64,000 nt of DNA from positions 1,109,110-1,173,109 of the forward strand of contig NZ_CP123991.1 in the NCBI RefSeq assembly GCF_029919255.1. Reading direction: 5' to 3'. A model generated the notes under the pieces. It ran no database searches, was not told where the DNA came from, and saw only the letters and a program-made list of their open reading frames with translations. Positions 49,265 to 60,197 of the stretch are shown here, in pieces. The stretch is from a cyanobacterium endosymbiont of Epithemia clementina EcSB (GTDB lineage Bacteria > Cyanobacteriota > Cyanobacteriia > Cyanobacteriales > Microcystaceae). The position numbers and the translations under genes were made by a program. Positions within the stretch are counted from its first letter, which is position 1. Each line of letters starts with the position of its first letter.

Positions 49265-50791
49265 ATGAAACTCGCTTACTGGATGTATGCCGGACCTGCA
49301 CATATTGGAACTCTAAGAATTGCCAGTTCCTTCAAAAATGTCCATGCTATCATGCACGCCCCCCTAGGCGATGATTACTTTAACGTAATGCGTTCTATGT
49401 TGGAAAGGGAAAAGGAATTTACCCCTGTTACCGCTAGTATTGTAGATCGTAGTGTCTTGGCACGAGGTTCCCAAGAAAAGGTAGTTGATAATATCATTCG
49501 GAAAGATCGGGAAGAAAACCCAGATTTGATCATCCTAACGCCCACTTGTACCTCTAGTATCTTACAAGAAGATTTAGCAAATTTTGTAGCTCATGCCCAA
49601 ATAAATACGAAAGGAGATGTGATGTTAGCTGATGTTAATCATTATCGTTATAATGAACTGCAAGCAGCAGACAGAACCTTATATCAAGTCATTAAATTTT
49701 ATCTAGAAAAAGTTAGGAAAAAAGGTAAATTACCTCAAAGAAAAACTGAAAAACCTTCCGTCAATATTATCGGGATATCTACCCTAGGTTTCCATAACAA
49801 ACATGACTGTACTGAGCTAAAACGATTAATGAAAGATTTAGGAATTGAAATTAATGAAGTGATTCCCGAAGGTGCATCAGTTCACAACCTAAAAAATCTA
49901 CCCAAAGCGTGGTTCAATTTAGTTCCTTATCGAGAATTAGGATTGATAGCAGCTCAATATTTACAAAAAGAAGTTGGAACTCCCTATGTAGATATAACCC
50001 CAATGGGAGTAGTAGAAACAGCGCGGTGTATCCGGAAAATTCAACAGGTAATTAATGAACAAGGTGCTAATGTTGATTATGAAAACAATATCAAAGAACA
50101 AACTCTTCATGTTTCCCAAGCTGCTTGGTTCTTTCATTCTATTGATTGTCAGAATTTAACGGGGAAAAAGGCGGTGGTATTTGGGGATAATACTCATGCA
50201 GCAGCAATGACTAAAATCCTCGCGCGGGAGATGGGAATTAATGTAATTTTAGCAGGGACTTATTGTAAGTATGATGAAAAATGGTTCATCGAACAAGTCA
50301 GTGAATATTGTGATCAGGTTTTAATTAGTGATGATAATACAGAAGTTGGTGATGCGATCGCTCGTCTGGAACCTTCTGCTATTTTTGGAACGCAAATGGA
50401 ACGTCATATTGGAAAACGCTTAGATATTCCTTGTGGAGTAATTGCTGCTCCTATTCATATTCAAAATTTTCCCATTGGTTACAAACCTTTCTGTGGTTAT
50501 GAAGGTACAAATCAGATCTGTGATCTGATTTATAATTCTTTTACTCTGGGAATGGAAGCTCATCTCTTAGAAATCTTTGGGGGACATGATACTAAAGAAG
50601 TTATCACGAAAGGAATTTCTACTAATTCCGATTTTAATTGGAATAAAGAAGCACAAGCAGAATTAAATAAAATTCCTAGTTTTGTACGAGATAAAGTCAA
50701 GCGTAATACTGAAAAGTTTGCCAGGAAACATGAGTTTTCTATAATTACTCTTGAGGTTATGTATGCTGCTAAAGAGTCTGTAGGGGCTTGA
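49265..50791 (+). CDS. chlB: Light-independent protochlorophyllide reductase subunit B
   Basis: A 508-residue subunit of the dark-operative protochlorophyllide oxidoreductase, which forms an NB heterotetramer with ChlN and is reduced by ChlL. The N-terminus [38 protein letters not shown] with the cluster-binding cysteine, GAVVFGD-like [20 protein letters not shown], and [14 protein letters not shown]-like [20 protein letters not shown] are canonical. The C-terminal [14 protein letters not shown] is the conserved tail. The gene is intact although psbD, psbF-psbL and psaK are dead. The complex is oxygen sensitive and nitrogenase-like, compatible with a low-oxygen cell. Confidence 0.96.
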   Translation: MKLAYWMYAGPAHIGTLRIASSFKNVHAIMHAPLGDDYFNVMRSMLEREKEFTPVTASIVDRSVLARGSQEKVVDNIIRKDREENPDLIILTPTCTSSILQEDLANFVAHAQINTKGDVMLADVNHYRYNELQAADRTLYQVIKFYLEKVRKKGKLPQRKTEKPSVNIIGISTLGFHNKHDCTELKRLMKDLGIEINEVIPEGASVHNLKNLPKAWFNLVPYRELGLIAAQYLQKEVGTPYVDITPMGVVETARCIRKIQQVINEQGANVDYENNIKEQTLHVSQAAWFFHSIDCQNLTGKKAVVFGDNTHAAAMTKILAREMGINVILAGTYCKYDEKWFIEQVSEYCDQVLISDDNTEVGDAIARLEPSAIFGTQMERHIGKRLDIPCGVIAAPIHIQNFPIGYKPFCGYEGTNQICDLIYNSFTLGMEAHLLEIFGGHDTKEVITKGISTNSDFNWNKEAQAELNKIPSFVRDKVKRNTEKFARKHEFSIITLEVMYAAKESVGA

Positions 50792-51859
50792 TTAATGTAA
50801 GCTGAGTATTATCCATTTCATCTTCACATATCAAATTAAATGAAGATGCTATTATTTACTGAGATATTCCTTGATCTGAAACTGTTGTAATCGAAGCATT
50901 AGATTAACAGTCATTCTGCTTAACATTCTAGGCATACACTTCGCCTTTGTAAAAGCTCTTATTTCGCAAGAAAATAGTGTTTAGAGTAATTTATAGCAAA
51001 ATATTTTGTAAAAGTTTGGAGCAAGATGGTTGAGAGTTTAAGCGGATTATCAGTAACTATCATAATTTTATGTGAAAGGCTGGATTGATGCCATTCTTCT
51101 TTATACTAGTTCATCTGAAGTCTACCTAAAAGACCTTTGGAAAGTATCCTGAAAGATGCTCAACTAACTGAGGAAGATTTGGGTTGGTCACAATACAATA
51201 CTCATTAATCAAATTTATCTTTTTCTGAGACTCCAGCGCCTAATTATAAATCTTTTCTAATTATCGTTAAAAACTTATTTATTTGATGGTAAAGCTATTA
51301 ATATAAATTATGGTTTTTAGATTTAATAGCTAAATTTTTTTTAAAAAAATTATTGCGAATACTTCTGTCTATTTTTACTTCAAAAAAGTTACCAGGACCC
51401 TAGATAAAAAAACTATTAGTTACTGTAATATCTGGTTTATACCATCGATATGTTCCAGCAATTATATATTTCTTAAAATTAATTTTTTAGTCTTCTCTTA
51501 TGATATTTTTGATTATAGAAACAGTTAGTCTGAAAGTGTCTTGACGAATACAATAATTTTTCAAATATATTAATAATGCAATAAATTCGTTAAAATATCT
51601 CTAAAACTTTTATTCAAGTAATCTAGAAAACTGGAATTTTTCAAAAATTTAATACTATCTATCCAACTTTTAGCTATGTGATAAAAACATAAAGATAATA
51701 AGTTTTTATCATCTGATATTTTAATTATTTTTGCCTAATCTTTCAGGAACTAAATATTATCTCTTTTAAATAAGAAATATTTTTATAATTTATAATGCTT
51801 ATCTAAACAAAATCGATAATAGTTTAAGTTCTCTGACGAAGTTTAAAATTTTTCAAATG
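50792..51859. other. Spacer after chlB with an unidentified gene remnant
   Basis: Around 51040-51200 one frame reads GWIDAILLYTSSSEVYLKDL and the next reads ILKDAQLTEEDLGWSQYNTH, separated by stops. This is probably a decayed gene; I cannot name it. The rest is AT-rich with a T8A7 run at 51335-51349. Confidence 0.4.
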
Positions 51860-51905
51860 CACTATGATAACTTGTTTTTTTATAAAAAAACAAGTTATCA
51901 TAGTG
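51860..51905. repeat. Perfect palindrome, 22-bp arms, 2-base loop
   Basis: The left arm is 51860-51881, the loop is AT and the right arm is 51884-51905. The outer stem is CACTATGATAACTTG and the inner part a T7/A7 pairing. It is far from any intact gene end (about 630 bases from the transporter gene, 1.1 kb from chlB). Confidence 0.93.
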
Positions 51906-52531
51906 GTGATAATAGCAATTACTCTAATAAGTTGATAATCTGTATTTTTTTGAAGTCAGTTCTTTAAAATAATTTAATTCATAGATATAAATAAGTAATT
52001 ATAAAAAATTTATTTACACTAACTAGAGGAAGATTGCGCTTATATGAAAACCTATGTCCATTGGCTAATATACACTTGTATAATATAGCTGACATAATTA
52101 ATCTTAAGCGATTTTTATATTAACTCGTTACAATTATCTATTTATCAGAGTAATCTAGAATCAACTGAGTTTAATGTGCTTGACAAACTAGATAGTCCCG
52201 TAGCTCGGGTTTAATGTCAATTTAATCTTGAGAAGTATTGATAATTGTAGAGAACGCCATAGACCCCTCTAATCAAACCTCTTAGTTTTACTACTAGTTG
52301 ATCATTAAAAGTTTGACAATCTGCTTTTTAAGTCTTAACTACATAATTTTTCTTGTCATCTTATTGTAGCTAAACTGATTCTAATTTAGTTCGCCAAATT
52401 GTTATCTGAAAGAATTTAGCTGGAGACATAAATAGGTTGAAAAATTCTTAATTTTAAACTTTGTTGCCATCGTCGTTTATTAAAATCACTATACATCAAT
52501 ATATAGCTTAAAATGACCATCAATCTCTATA
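51906..52531. other. Spacer downstream of the PucC-like gene
   Basis: No intact gene. The minus strand near 52190-52290 reads AFSTIINTSQD-stop-IDIKPELRDYLVCQAH, possibly the end of a decayed gene of unknown type. A short GC-richer stretch with GTCCCGTAGCTCGGG was checked as a tRNA and rejected. Confidence 0.4.
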
Positions 52532-54010
52532 TTACCCATCTAAATCACTTTCCATGACCGCAGCAATAGCGGAATTCGTATCGTTTTTAAATTCTTGAAT
52601 ACTAATACGTCCTAACAAACAAATCGTCAAAACTATTCCTATTCCTTGCGCCACAAACACTAATCCGTAAGCTAAAAAAGGAGTAGAAAAAAACACCTTT
52701 CCTAAATTTAAAACTGCCCCTCCTAAAACGGTTGCAAAACCCCTCGCCATCGCCTGAGCTAACCCCCAAGCACCGATAAACGTCCCAGCAGTTTCTGCTG
52801 TGGTTAAATCTAACATTAAACCTGTTGCTCCCGCAGTTAACACTCCTGATGCTAGTCCAAAAAAGAGTAACCCAGACTTCAATAAACTTTGACTTTCTAT
52901 CCCACCAGCTAAGATAATTAACCCAAAACAAAATATTGATAAAAAACAGCCTAATTTTATGGTTTGTTGCTTTCCTAAACGAGGAACGACTAAGAACCCG
53001 ATTAAACTGATGCCCAATAGGGTTCCCATGCCATAAAACGCATTTAATTGGGTAGTTTCAGCAATACACATTCCAAATACCTCACCCCCATAAGGTTCAA
53101 GTACCGTATCCTGCATAAATAGACTAAGGGTAAGAGTCAATAAAAAGCTAAAAAATAACCAAGTTTGACGATTAGCAGTCAAAATTCTTATTGCTCGTCC
53201 CAAGGTAATTTTATCTTCTCGTTCAACTGTAATTGATCTCAGACCAAACCGAGAATATCGCTTTTCTATCCCCCAAGTCGCTACAAAACACAACCCTAAG
53301 ACCACCGCAGGCATAGTAATAAATACAGGGTTAACAGTTTCTTGTAAGGCAGGAATATCAACTGTTTTAGCGCTTACCATCGAATCATAAGATAGAACAA
53401 TATTTCCACAAATATCGGGGCTATTAAGTAATTTTGAGCTAACAATTGCCCCAACGATAATGCCTACCATCAACATTGACCAAACAATACTGATTAGTTG
53501 GGAACGGTTATCCTCATCAGAAATATCCACCAACATTGCGGCAAAGGGAGTACTACTAAAACTTAAAGCTAAGCCATAGAGAGCAAAAATAACCCCTAAC
53601 AGGACTGCCCAAGTACAAGTCGTCATACTCCATCCTGTCTCTTTCAAGCTAAATCCTAACTGCCAAACTCCTTGTAAGGCAATAAAGGCTAGGGAAGTAA
53701 ATAGAATTGCTCCGATCCAGACATAACTAGAGCGATGATAGCCCCAAATTTTTTTTGTATCGGACATTTGTCCAAACCAAATTTTAGCGGGACTGACAAA
53801 CTGATACATGGCGATTGCCGTTGCTGCTATCCACGGCAACACAGTCAATTCATCGATCATGATTCGATTAAAGATTCCTAAAGTCAGCAAAGACATGATA
53901 CCTAACCCCATCTGGAATAATCCTAGACGGAACATGGTGAATAGGTTTAGTTTTGGGAGGGGTTTGTGGGGACTTGGTTGAGGAATTATAAGACGGTCGC
54001 TAGTAGCCAT
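52532..54010 (-). CDS. PucC-type major facilitator transporter (BCD family)
   Basis: A 492-residue protein with about twelve membrane helices of the bacteriochlorophyll-delivery (BCD) branch of the major facilitator superfamily. LNLFTMFRLGLFQMGLGIMS then LLTLGIFNRIMIDEL at the N-terminus, FVSPAKIWFGQMSDTK and LTAGATGLMLDLTTAETAGT then FIGAWGLAQAMARG in the C-terminal half are typical. In purple bacteria PucC relatives aid assembly of light-harvesting complexes; cyanobacterial members are thought to handle chlorophyll or chlorophyll proteins. Its survival with chlB suggests that chlorophyll or a related tetrapyrrole is still made and moved, although photosystem genes nearby are decayed. Confidence 0.85.
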   Translation of the reverse strand: MATSDRLIIPQPSPHKPLPKLNLFTMFRLGLFQMGLGIMSLLTLGIFNRIMIDELTVLPWIAATAIAMYQFVSPAKIWFGQMSDTKKIWGYHRSSYVWIGAILFTSLAFIALQGVWQLGFSLKETGWSMTTCTWAVLLGVIFALYGLALSFSSTPFAAMLVDISDEDNRSQLISIVWSMLMVGIIVGAIVSSKLLNSPDICGNIVLSYDSMVSAKTVDIPALQETVNPVFITMPAVVLGLCFVATWGIEKRYSRFGLRSITVEREDKITLGRAIRILTANRQTWLFFSFLLTLTLSLFMQDTVLEPYGGEVFGMCIAETTQLNAFYGMGTLLGISLIGFLVVPRLGKQQTIKLGCFLSIFCFGLIILAGGIESQSLLKSGLLFFGLASGVLTAGATGLMLDLTTAETAGTFIGAWGLAQAMARGFATVLGGAVLNLGKVFFSTPFLAYGLVFVAQGIGIVLTICLLGRISIQEFKNDTNSAIAAVMESDLDG

Positions 54011-54299
54011 GTTGGTTATTTTTAACAGATGTAAAATTGGTCTATAAGTGGAAAAATATTTTTGATTGTATCAAAAATATTTTTTAAAACGAAGTTGAGT
54101 TTGAATGAAATTGAGGTAAAAAAAAGAAGCAGAATTGAGTTAAATCTTGCACTTTGCATATAAAATTTATCTCGATTTAACTGAATTATTTTGGTATCTA
54201 TATCTCTCTTGATAAAAGCTAAAAATAGCGTTGCTATTCTGTTACTCATTAGGATTTTTCTAATTACAAAAAAAAAATCTTCTAATCTAGTCAACCATA

Positions 54300-54710
54300 A
54301 TTTGTGGAATTTATGCCCTGGTACAGAATATTATTTTACTGTTTTTCCCTGACTTACAAAGGAGAAATAACAGAAATCAGTTTTATTGATTCTACTCTGA
54401 TAGAAATCTTCTACTGGTCTCATAGTAGAGCACATAGAGTTTTTAAAAGTTTAGTTGAATGTGGCTAAAATTTTGTGAGATAGCATTACATACTTAAGCG
54501 GTATTTAATTCTCAAAAATTGAGATTAGTTATTAGCTTCTAAGTGAACCTAGACTATACAAATAATCATAAACTCATTTATAAGTGAACACAATATTTAA
54601 TTAATAAATCATGTAGGTTTGAAGAGAATACTGCTCAAAAACTATTTAAAAAGGTTTTATTGGCAAGGACTAAAATTAGTTGTTGTTGCCAACAAAAGAT
54701 AAAAAAATAG
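54300..54710 (+). mobile_element. IS982-family transposase fossil
   Basis: One frame reads GEITEISFIDSTLIEIFYWS with HSRAHRVFKSLVECG, matching the catalytic region of IS982 transposases (TGISFIDSTxxxVC then RRxRRHRVFKGLAERGK). About 170 bases later RFYWQGLKLVVVANKR matches the next motif (GWFYGFKLHLVV). The intervening DNA appears foreign or scrambled. No ends were found. Confidence 0.72.
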
Positions 54711-56723
54711 TTTTTTGTTAAACAATTTTAAATAAAAAAACAATTTTAAACTCAGATAATAATATTTTATGTCTCTATATTCAGATAATCAAAAATAAAA
54801 TATTTTTACTTGAATTGTATCTACTGAAATGACTACTTTAAGCAAAATACTTATAGCGATTTATTGGCTTTTATTTGATGTTATTCTTCTTTTGTTAAAT
54901 TAACTTATATACTATAAATTGGCAGAGAAAATAGATGTAATATATTTTTTCTATTTTTTTAATTCTGTTTAAACTAAATCATTGGCAGACAAAAAAATAT
55001 TATCAAAAATAATTACTGTATCTATTCCTTTCTCTTTGTTATTTTTTACTTTATCATATATTTAGTTTAATTAATATCTTTCTTTTTAAGATGACTAGTG
55101 ACGTTTTATGTTCTTAATTTTATTTGGTTTTTCTATTCTCTGCTTAAATTTTATTTCTTAAAATTAAAAATATTTGTTATTATATGACTATAACAGAATC
55201 TTTTTAAGAAATTAATACTTCTCAGTTTTTTAGCTTACTATTTAAGTTTTTTGGGGCATTTAATTGACAATTAAGTTATTTTAAACATAAAACTGTTACT
55301 ACTTTAAGATATGGCACTAATTTATTTAAAGTATTCTTATGAAATTGTTCAAGCTCTATACTGACCTCTTAAATCTTAATCAAAACCTTTTTTTCATAAG
55401 TCTATAGCTATTTTTTTTATATAAAAATATTTTTATTTCTATAATTTCTGCGATCATTTATTCATTCGAATGTTGACTTTAACTGTCATGATACCTCTTC
55501 AGTTATTTTTTTGCAAAATATTTAAGTATATGTTTTTTAGTAAAAAAACTTGACTATTTTGCTTTTTTTATATAAATTGCATTTTATTTAATGAAGATTA
55601 GTCTTGAGATATATGGTATTTTCTTCCTAAGACAAATCTCTAACAGTTAAGATTATTATGATAAATTTTGATAAATTTTGATAAAGTTTTCTGGTAGTTG
55701 AACAATTTTAAATATAAATCACTGTTAAATCTATATTGAGTCCAGCATTCAATACAATAGGTATAAATAAAGTAAAGATATTGAGTTTAGTATAATTTAA
55801 TTTAATTTAATTTAATTTGATTTAATTAAAATACGAACCCTGTAAAAGTATCAACTATGTAATAATTCTGGCTTTTAATCAAAGCTATGAAAGCTATGAC
55901 TAACGATTAAACTTAGTTTTTATATTTTAATTTTTATCTGGCAAGTATAGTAAAACCTTTTCTCTTTAGCTTGTTTCTATATAAAATAGGTGTGAAAGTA
56001 AGCTAAGAATTAAGGACAGTTATAAAGTTTAGTTAAATAGTCTACTATACTTCATATCAAAAGCCCTGAACAGATTTTAATACTCTTAATTAGGGGTTAA
56101 AAATAACCATATTTTTAGTACATTGACTCTCATATCTAAGGATTTAACATAGATAGTGCCTGTTTAGTAAATATAGAAAGAGTGAAATTATAGCCTTTTT
56201 CTTTGAGTAAATTTATTTGTAATAGCTTTAAGACTATTGTAAACTGCCGGAATCAAAGATAATTCAGGAGTAAGCAATATATTCAACATGACTTATTGCT
56301 TTTTTTCTGCAGAGAATTGCACAATCTTTAGAAACTTATTGCGAAAGTACATATTAATTTTGTAGTATAGTATGTGTTCAACGTCTTAGGAATTAAGATT
56401 TATTGTCGTTACTTTCAACTTTCTATTTGAGTAATAATCCGACGTAAATTTTAGCTTTTAAAAGCTCTACATAAGCCCACTTAAATATTAACTCTCTTGC
56501 GGTTTTATTTTATAAATCACTCAGTTCCCATATTTTTGCCATGTTAAAAGTGTGATGATGGCAAGAAAGCCTGTACACATGGACTAGTCTAAAGAAGAGA
56601 CAAAAACACTATATCCATACCCCTAGTTTTAGGGAATAGAGAAAATTAGTTCGGAGATTTTAGATAGATTTGATTTGCTTTTGTTTATTGTATCTATTGA
56701 ATAAATATACTTTGAGGAAATAT
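54711..56723. other. Gene desert with short tandem repeats
   Basis: Two kilobases of extremely AT-rich DNA without a gene. It has three copies of the decamer GATAAATTTT (55660-55689, last copy imperfect) and a pentanucleotide tract (55794-55827). No remnant is recognised. Confidence 0.5.
55794..55827. repeat. AATTT pentanucleotide tract
   Basis: Five perfect AATTT units at 55794-55818 are followed by one variant (GATTT) and a partial unit. This is simple slippage sequence. Confidence 0.9.
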
Positions 56724-57323
56724 TCAGGGCTGAGTTGATGGATAAATGGGATGTTTATCCAATATGCCCAGTCGGTTAAAAGGCCAAAAACGCACAAAGG
56801 CTTTACCAATAATTTTCTCTTTCGGGACATGTCCCCAGTAATGAGAATCGTAACTGTTATTACGATTATCTCCTAAAACTAGATATTCCCTTTCAGGAAC
56901 TGTAACTGGACCGTAATCGTAGTTAGGATCTTCAGAAATGTATTTTTCTTTGATAGCTTGACCATTAACATAGACCTTTCCCGTTTTCACCTCAATGGTT
57001 TCTCCAGGTAACCCGATTACTCGTTTAATAAACGCATCGCGAAAATCTTTCTCCTGAAGAGCTTTTGTTGGGTTAAATACTACCACATCACCCCGCTTGG
57101 GTTCTTGGAAATGATAGCTAACTTTTTCTATAATAAGGCGATCATTTACTTGTAGAGTCGGTTCCATAGAAGATGAAGGAATATAACGAGCTTCTGCCAC
57201 AAATGCACGAATGCCAAAGGCTAAAATAGCTGCCGTGGCTATAGTTTTAATCCCTTCAATCCAAGGGTTTTCTTGGGGAGGCTGATTTGGATTCTTAATC
57301 TCTTGTTTCAAGCTTCGAGCCAT
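56724..57323 (-). CDS. lepB: Signal peptidase I
   Basis: A 199-residue membrane-anchored serine protease that removes signal peptides from exported proteins. One N-terminal helix (IKTIATAAILAFGIRAFVAE) is followed by the catalytic box YIPSSSMEPTL with Ser52 and by Lys100 in FIKRVIGLPGETIEVKTG, the Ser/Lys dyad. The box GDNRNNSYDSHYWGHVPK near the C-terminus is also complete. The length is normal for cyanobacterial LepB. It is divergent from pyrC, with about 150 bases between the starts. Confidence 0.96.
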   Translation of the reverse strand: MARSLKQEIKNPNQPPQENPWIEGIKTIATAAILAFGIRAFVAEARYIPSSSMEPTLQVNDRLIIEKVSYHFQEPKRGDVVVFNPTKALQEKDFRDAFIKRVIGLPGETIEVKTGKVYVNGQAIKEKYISEDPNYDYGPVTVPEREYLVLGDNRNNSYDSHYWGHVPKEKIIGKAFVRFWPFNRLGILDKHPIYPSTQP

Positions 57324-57476
57324 AGGAGTTATTAATATAAAAACAAAGAATTAAAAGACATAGGGACAGGAAAATTTCAACGTAACGATCATTCGCTTTT
57401 TAGTTTGACGATATTCAAAGCGGTGGCAAGATTGAATTATTCTCAGAATTGATTTTGGTCTACCAATACTCATACT

Positions 57477-58787
57477 ATGATACAACTCCTCATTCGTCAC
57501 GCTCGGATTCTCTTGCCTGATGGTCAGTTTCTTTTCGGGGACGTTTTACTCCAAGACGGAAAGATTCTTGAAGTAGCTCCAGAAATTGTTACACCGGACC
57601 CCGATATTTTAATAGACGCAACGGGACTGACTTTGTTGCCCGGGGTGATTGATCCTCAAGTTCATTTCCGTGAACCTGGACTAGAACACAAAGAAGACCT
57701 TTTTACCGCTACTTGTGCCTGTGCTAAGGGGGGAGTCACCTCTTTTCTAGAGATGCCTAACACTCGTCCATTAACCATTACTCAAGAAGCTTTAGATTAT
57801 AAACTACACTTGGCCGCCCAGAAGTGTTTGGTCAATTATGGTTTTTTTATCGGTGCTACCCCTGACAATTTACCTGATTTATTAATAGCTAATCCTACCT
57901 GTGGCATTAAAATTTTTATGGGGTCAGCACACGGGAAATTACTGGTGAGTCGAGAAGCTGAATTAGAGCCAATTTTTGCCGAAGGAACCCGATTGATTGC
58001 GGTTCATGCCGAAGATCAAGCTAGAATTATTCAACGTCGCCAAGAATTTTCTGATATTACTCATCCAGCTATCCATTCCCAAATCCAAGATGAAACTGCT
58101 GCCCTTAACGCGACAAAATTAGCCCTAAAATTGTCGAATAAGTATCAACGACGATTGCATATCCTTCATCTCTCTACAGGAATTGAAGCAGAATTCTTGC
58201 GGGAGAATAAACCTAATTGGGTAACAGCAGAAGTAACCCCCCAACATTTATTACTTAATACGGAAGCCTATGACAGAATGGGAACATTAGCTCAAATGAA
58301 CCCCCCCTTGCGGGCACCTGAAAATAATGCTACTCTTTGGCGGGCTTTGTTAGATGGGATAATTGATTTTATCGCCACTGATCATGCTCCTCATACCTTA
58401 GAAGAAAAAGCTAAAGATTATCCCGATTCTCCTTCAGGCATGCCAGGGGTAGAAACATCTTTACCCTTAATGTTAACTCAAACTAAATTAGGGCGCTGTA
58501 GTATTTTCCAAGTGGCTAATTGGATGTCTACTGCCGTTGCTAAGGCTTATAAAATTCCCAATAAAGGGTTAATTAAACCAGGGTATGATGCTGATTTAGT
58601 ACTAGTCGATTTAGAAAATTATGCTCCTGTTCAACGAAAAAATTTACAAACTAAATGTGGTTGGAGTCCTTTTGAAGGATGGAAGTTGACTGGATGGCCA
58701 ATAGTCACAATTGTTGGGGGACAAGTAGTTTATGAAAGGGGAAAACTAAACACTTACGTTCGGGGAAACCCCTTAAAGTTTGAATAG
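57477..58787 (+). CDS. pyrC: Dihydroorotase, class I
   Basis: A 436-residue zinc amidohydrolase that closes carbamoyl aspartate to dihydroorotate in pyrimidine synthesis. LLPGVIDPQVHFREPGLEHK carries the metal-binding HxR motif, HAEDQA and RRLHILHLSTGIEAEF the further histidines, and IATDHAPHTLEEK the catalytic aspartate region. GLIKPGYDADLVLVDL is the typical C-terminal strand set. It is complete. It is convergent with stpA and separated from it by a terminator hairpin. Confidence 0.94.
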   Translation: MIQLLIRHARILLPDGQFLFGDVLLQDGKILEVAPEIVTPDPDILIDATGLTLLPGVIDPQVHFREPGLEHKEDLFTATCACAKGGVTSFLEMPNTRPLTITQEALDYKLHLAAQKCLVNYGFFIGATPDNLPDLLIANPTCGIKIFMGSAHGKLLVSREAELEPIFAEGTRLIAVHAEDQARIIQRRQEFSDITHPAIHSQIQDETAALNATKLALKLSNKYQRRLHILHLSTGIEAEFLRENKPNWVTAEVTPQHLLLNTEAYDRMGTLAQMNPPLRAPENNATLWRALLDGIIDFIATDHAPHTLEEKAKDYPDSPSGMPGVETSLPLMLTQTKLGRCSIFQVANWMSTAVAKAYKIPNKGLIKPGYDADLVLVDLENYAPVQRKNLQTKCGWSPFEGWKLTGWPIVTIVGGQVVYERGKLNTYVRGNPLKFE

Positions 58788-58821
58788 TTAATAGTTAACT
58801 AACCTTTCTTTTTATATTGAG

Positions 58822-58852
58822 AACAACTAAAAGTTAATCACTTTTAGTTGTT
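58822..58852. terminator. Hairpin between convergent pyrC and stpA
   Basis: A 13-bp stem AACAACTAAAAGT / ACTTTTAGTTGTT with a 5-base loop lies 35 bases after pyrC and 29 bases from the stpA stop. It probably ends both transcripts, although the T-tracts are short. Confidence 0.75.
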
Positions 58853-58880
58853 TCAGAGCAGTTATTTCTACAACTCCCCT

Positions 58881-60197
58881 TCAACTAGGATAATTATTCT
58901 TATACCTTGCTGTAGCTGCTTTTTTGAAGAATTGAATATACTGTTTATATCCTTCAGGAAATACAACATTCAGGATTAGTGAGTCATTTTGATCTCGGTG
59001 ATCTCCTGGACCTCTAATAACTCGTAATTCTCCTGGTGAATCTCTATTTTCAGGGTTGATAAACTTTTTTAATTTTAGGGGTTTACGATTCTTAACTTCC
59101 CCATTACTACTATCAATATAAACGGTAACATTCCCAGACTTAAATTCTTTGCCAATCTCTTGAATAATCTGTAAAAATCCGCGATCACTTCCTCCTCGTT
59201 GAAAGGTTAATTGACCATTTATTTCCTTAGCTTTGCTAGTAACAGTATCCCCTACTCCTATAATAGTTGGCATCTGCATTGGATCAAAATTATCTTTAAT
59301 TAATTTTAGTAATTTTTGATGTTCTTTGGGAGATTTTCGAACGTTAAAACTCTCTCCTAAGGGGTATTGTCCTGTTTTATTGTAAAAGTAACGATTGAGG
59401 ATAACTAGTACCCCAACTTCCTTAATTGCTCCTCGCAACATAAATTGAAAATCTGTTGTTCCTGAATCCTCCCCTTCAGCTATTTGCATGATTTCTTGTC
59501 CTTGAACATCTTTCCCTAAGTTAGGGGCATAATGGACAAAAAAAGAATTATCTAATCCTTGATATTTGGCTTGTTCTTGCAAATTATCCATTAAAATTTT
59601 CATTGCCAGCTGTAATTTACAATAGCTATCTTCTTGATACTGTAAGTATTCATGAAATATGTTTAAATTAACTGTAGGGGATACTTTATTATCTAGAACA
59701 GCTAATTGAATCCCTTGTTTAATTTTATTTTCTTCTAACCCGCAATTATTTTGCTGAAAAAATTCGATTAAAGCTTTTTCAATCTTCTGAGGGACTTGTT
59801 GTAAAAAGGTTAATTCTTCTTCACTAACCCCAAGATGAGAAACATTCCCATAACAATCTTGCCATTGGACTCCACCACCTGCTAAACCTGGTAAGTAAAA
59901 ACCTTTATCTTGGACTAGATCGATATTCTTTAAAGTACGTTCAATAATTGCATTCACCCCTCGTTTGCCAATATGTTCCCCATTGGTTAAGACAAAAAAA
60001 TGTCCTTCAAATAATTTAGTAGCTTCTAAATAACTTTTATCAATTACCCTTGTTAAAGGATCTTTGACTAACTTCATACAAACACCATCAAGATCTTGAA
60101 TAATTAAAATATGTTGCTGATTAGAGATTAAATTGATAAGTTCTGGATGATCAAGAGATAAAGAACGTTGATGTAAGGGAGTATAGGTGGCAGACAT
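58881..60197 (-). CDS. stpA: Glucosylglycerol-3-phosphate phosphatase
   Basis: A 438-residue phosphatase that releases the compatible solute glucosylglycerol from its phosphate. ILIIQDLDGVCMKLVKDPLT at about residues 31-50 is the HAD-like nucleophile loop. LTNGEHIGKRGVNAIIERTL, GFYLPGLAGGGVQW, YFYNKTGQYPLGESFNVRKS and IIGVGDTVTSKAKEINGQLT are characteristic of cyanobacterial StpA (GgpP). The length agrees with the family. The synthase ggpS is not in this window. Glucosylglycerol is made in moderately salt-tolerant cyanobacteria, so the ancestor and perhaps the host habitat were marine or brackish. Confidence 0.9.
   Translation of the reverse strand: MSATYTPLHQRSLSLDHPELINLISNQQHILIIQDLDGVCMKLVKDPLTRVIDKSYLEATKLFEGHFFVLTNGEHIGKRGVNAIIERTLKNIDLVQDKGFYLPGLAGGGVQWQDCYGNVSHLGVSEEELTFLQQVPQKIEKALIEFFQQNNCGLEENKIKQGIQLAVLDNKVSPTVNLNIFHEYLQYQEDSYCKLQLAMKILMDNLQEQAKYQGLDNSFFVHYAPNLGKDVQGQEIMQIAEGEDSGTTDFQFMLRGAIKEVGVLVILNRYFYNKTGQYPLGESFNVRKSPKEHQKLLKLIKDNFDPMQMPTIIGVGDTVTSKAKEINGQLTFQRGGSDRGFLQIIQEIGKEFKSGNVTVYIDSSNGEVKNRKPLKLKKFINPENRDSPGELRVIRGPGDHRDQNDSLILNVVFPEGYKQYIQFFKKAATARYKNNYPS

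Noticed and set aside
52185-52260. Possible tRNA around GTCCCGTAGCTCGGG
   Set aside because: No acceptor stem, anticodon arm or T-loop could be drawn; no GTTCGA-type T-loop occurs nearby.
54022-54294. 90-codon minus-strand frame upstream of the PucC-like gene
   Set aside because: Composition follows the local AT bias and no motif is recognisable; it probably arises from stop-poor antisense sequence.
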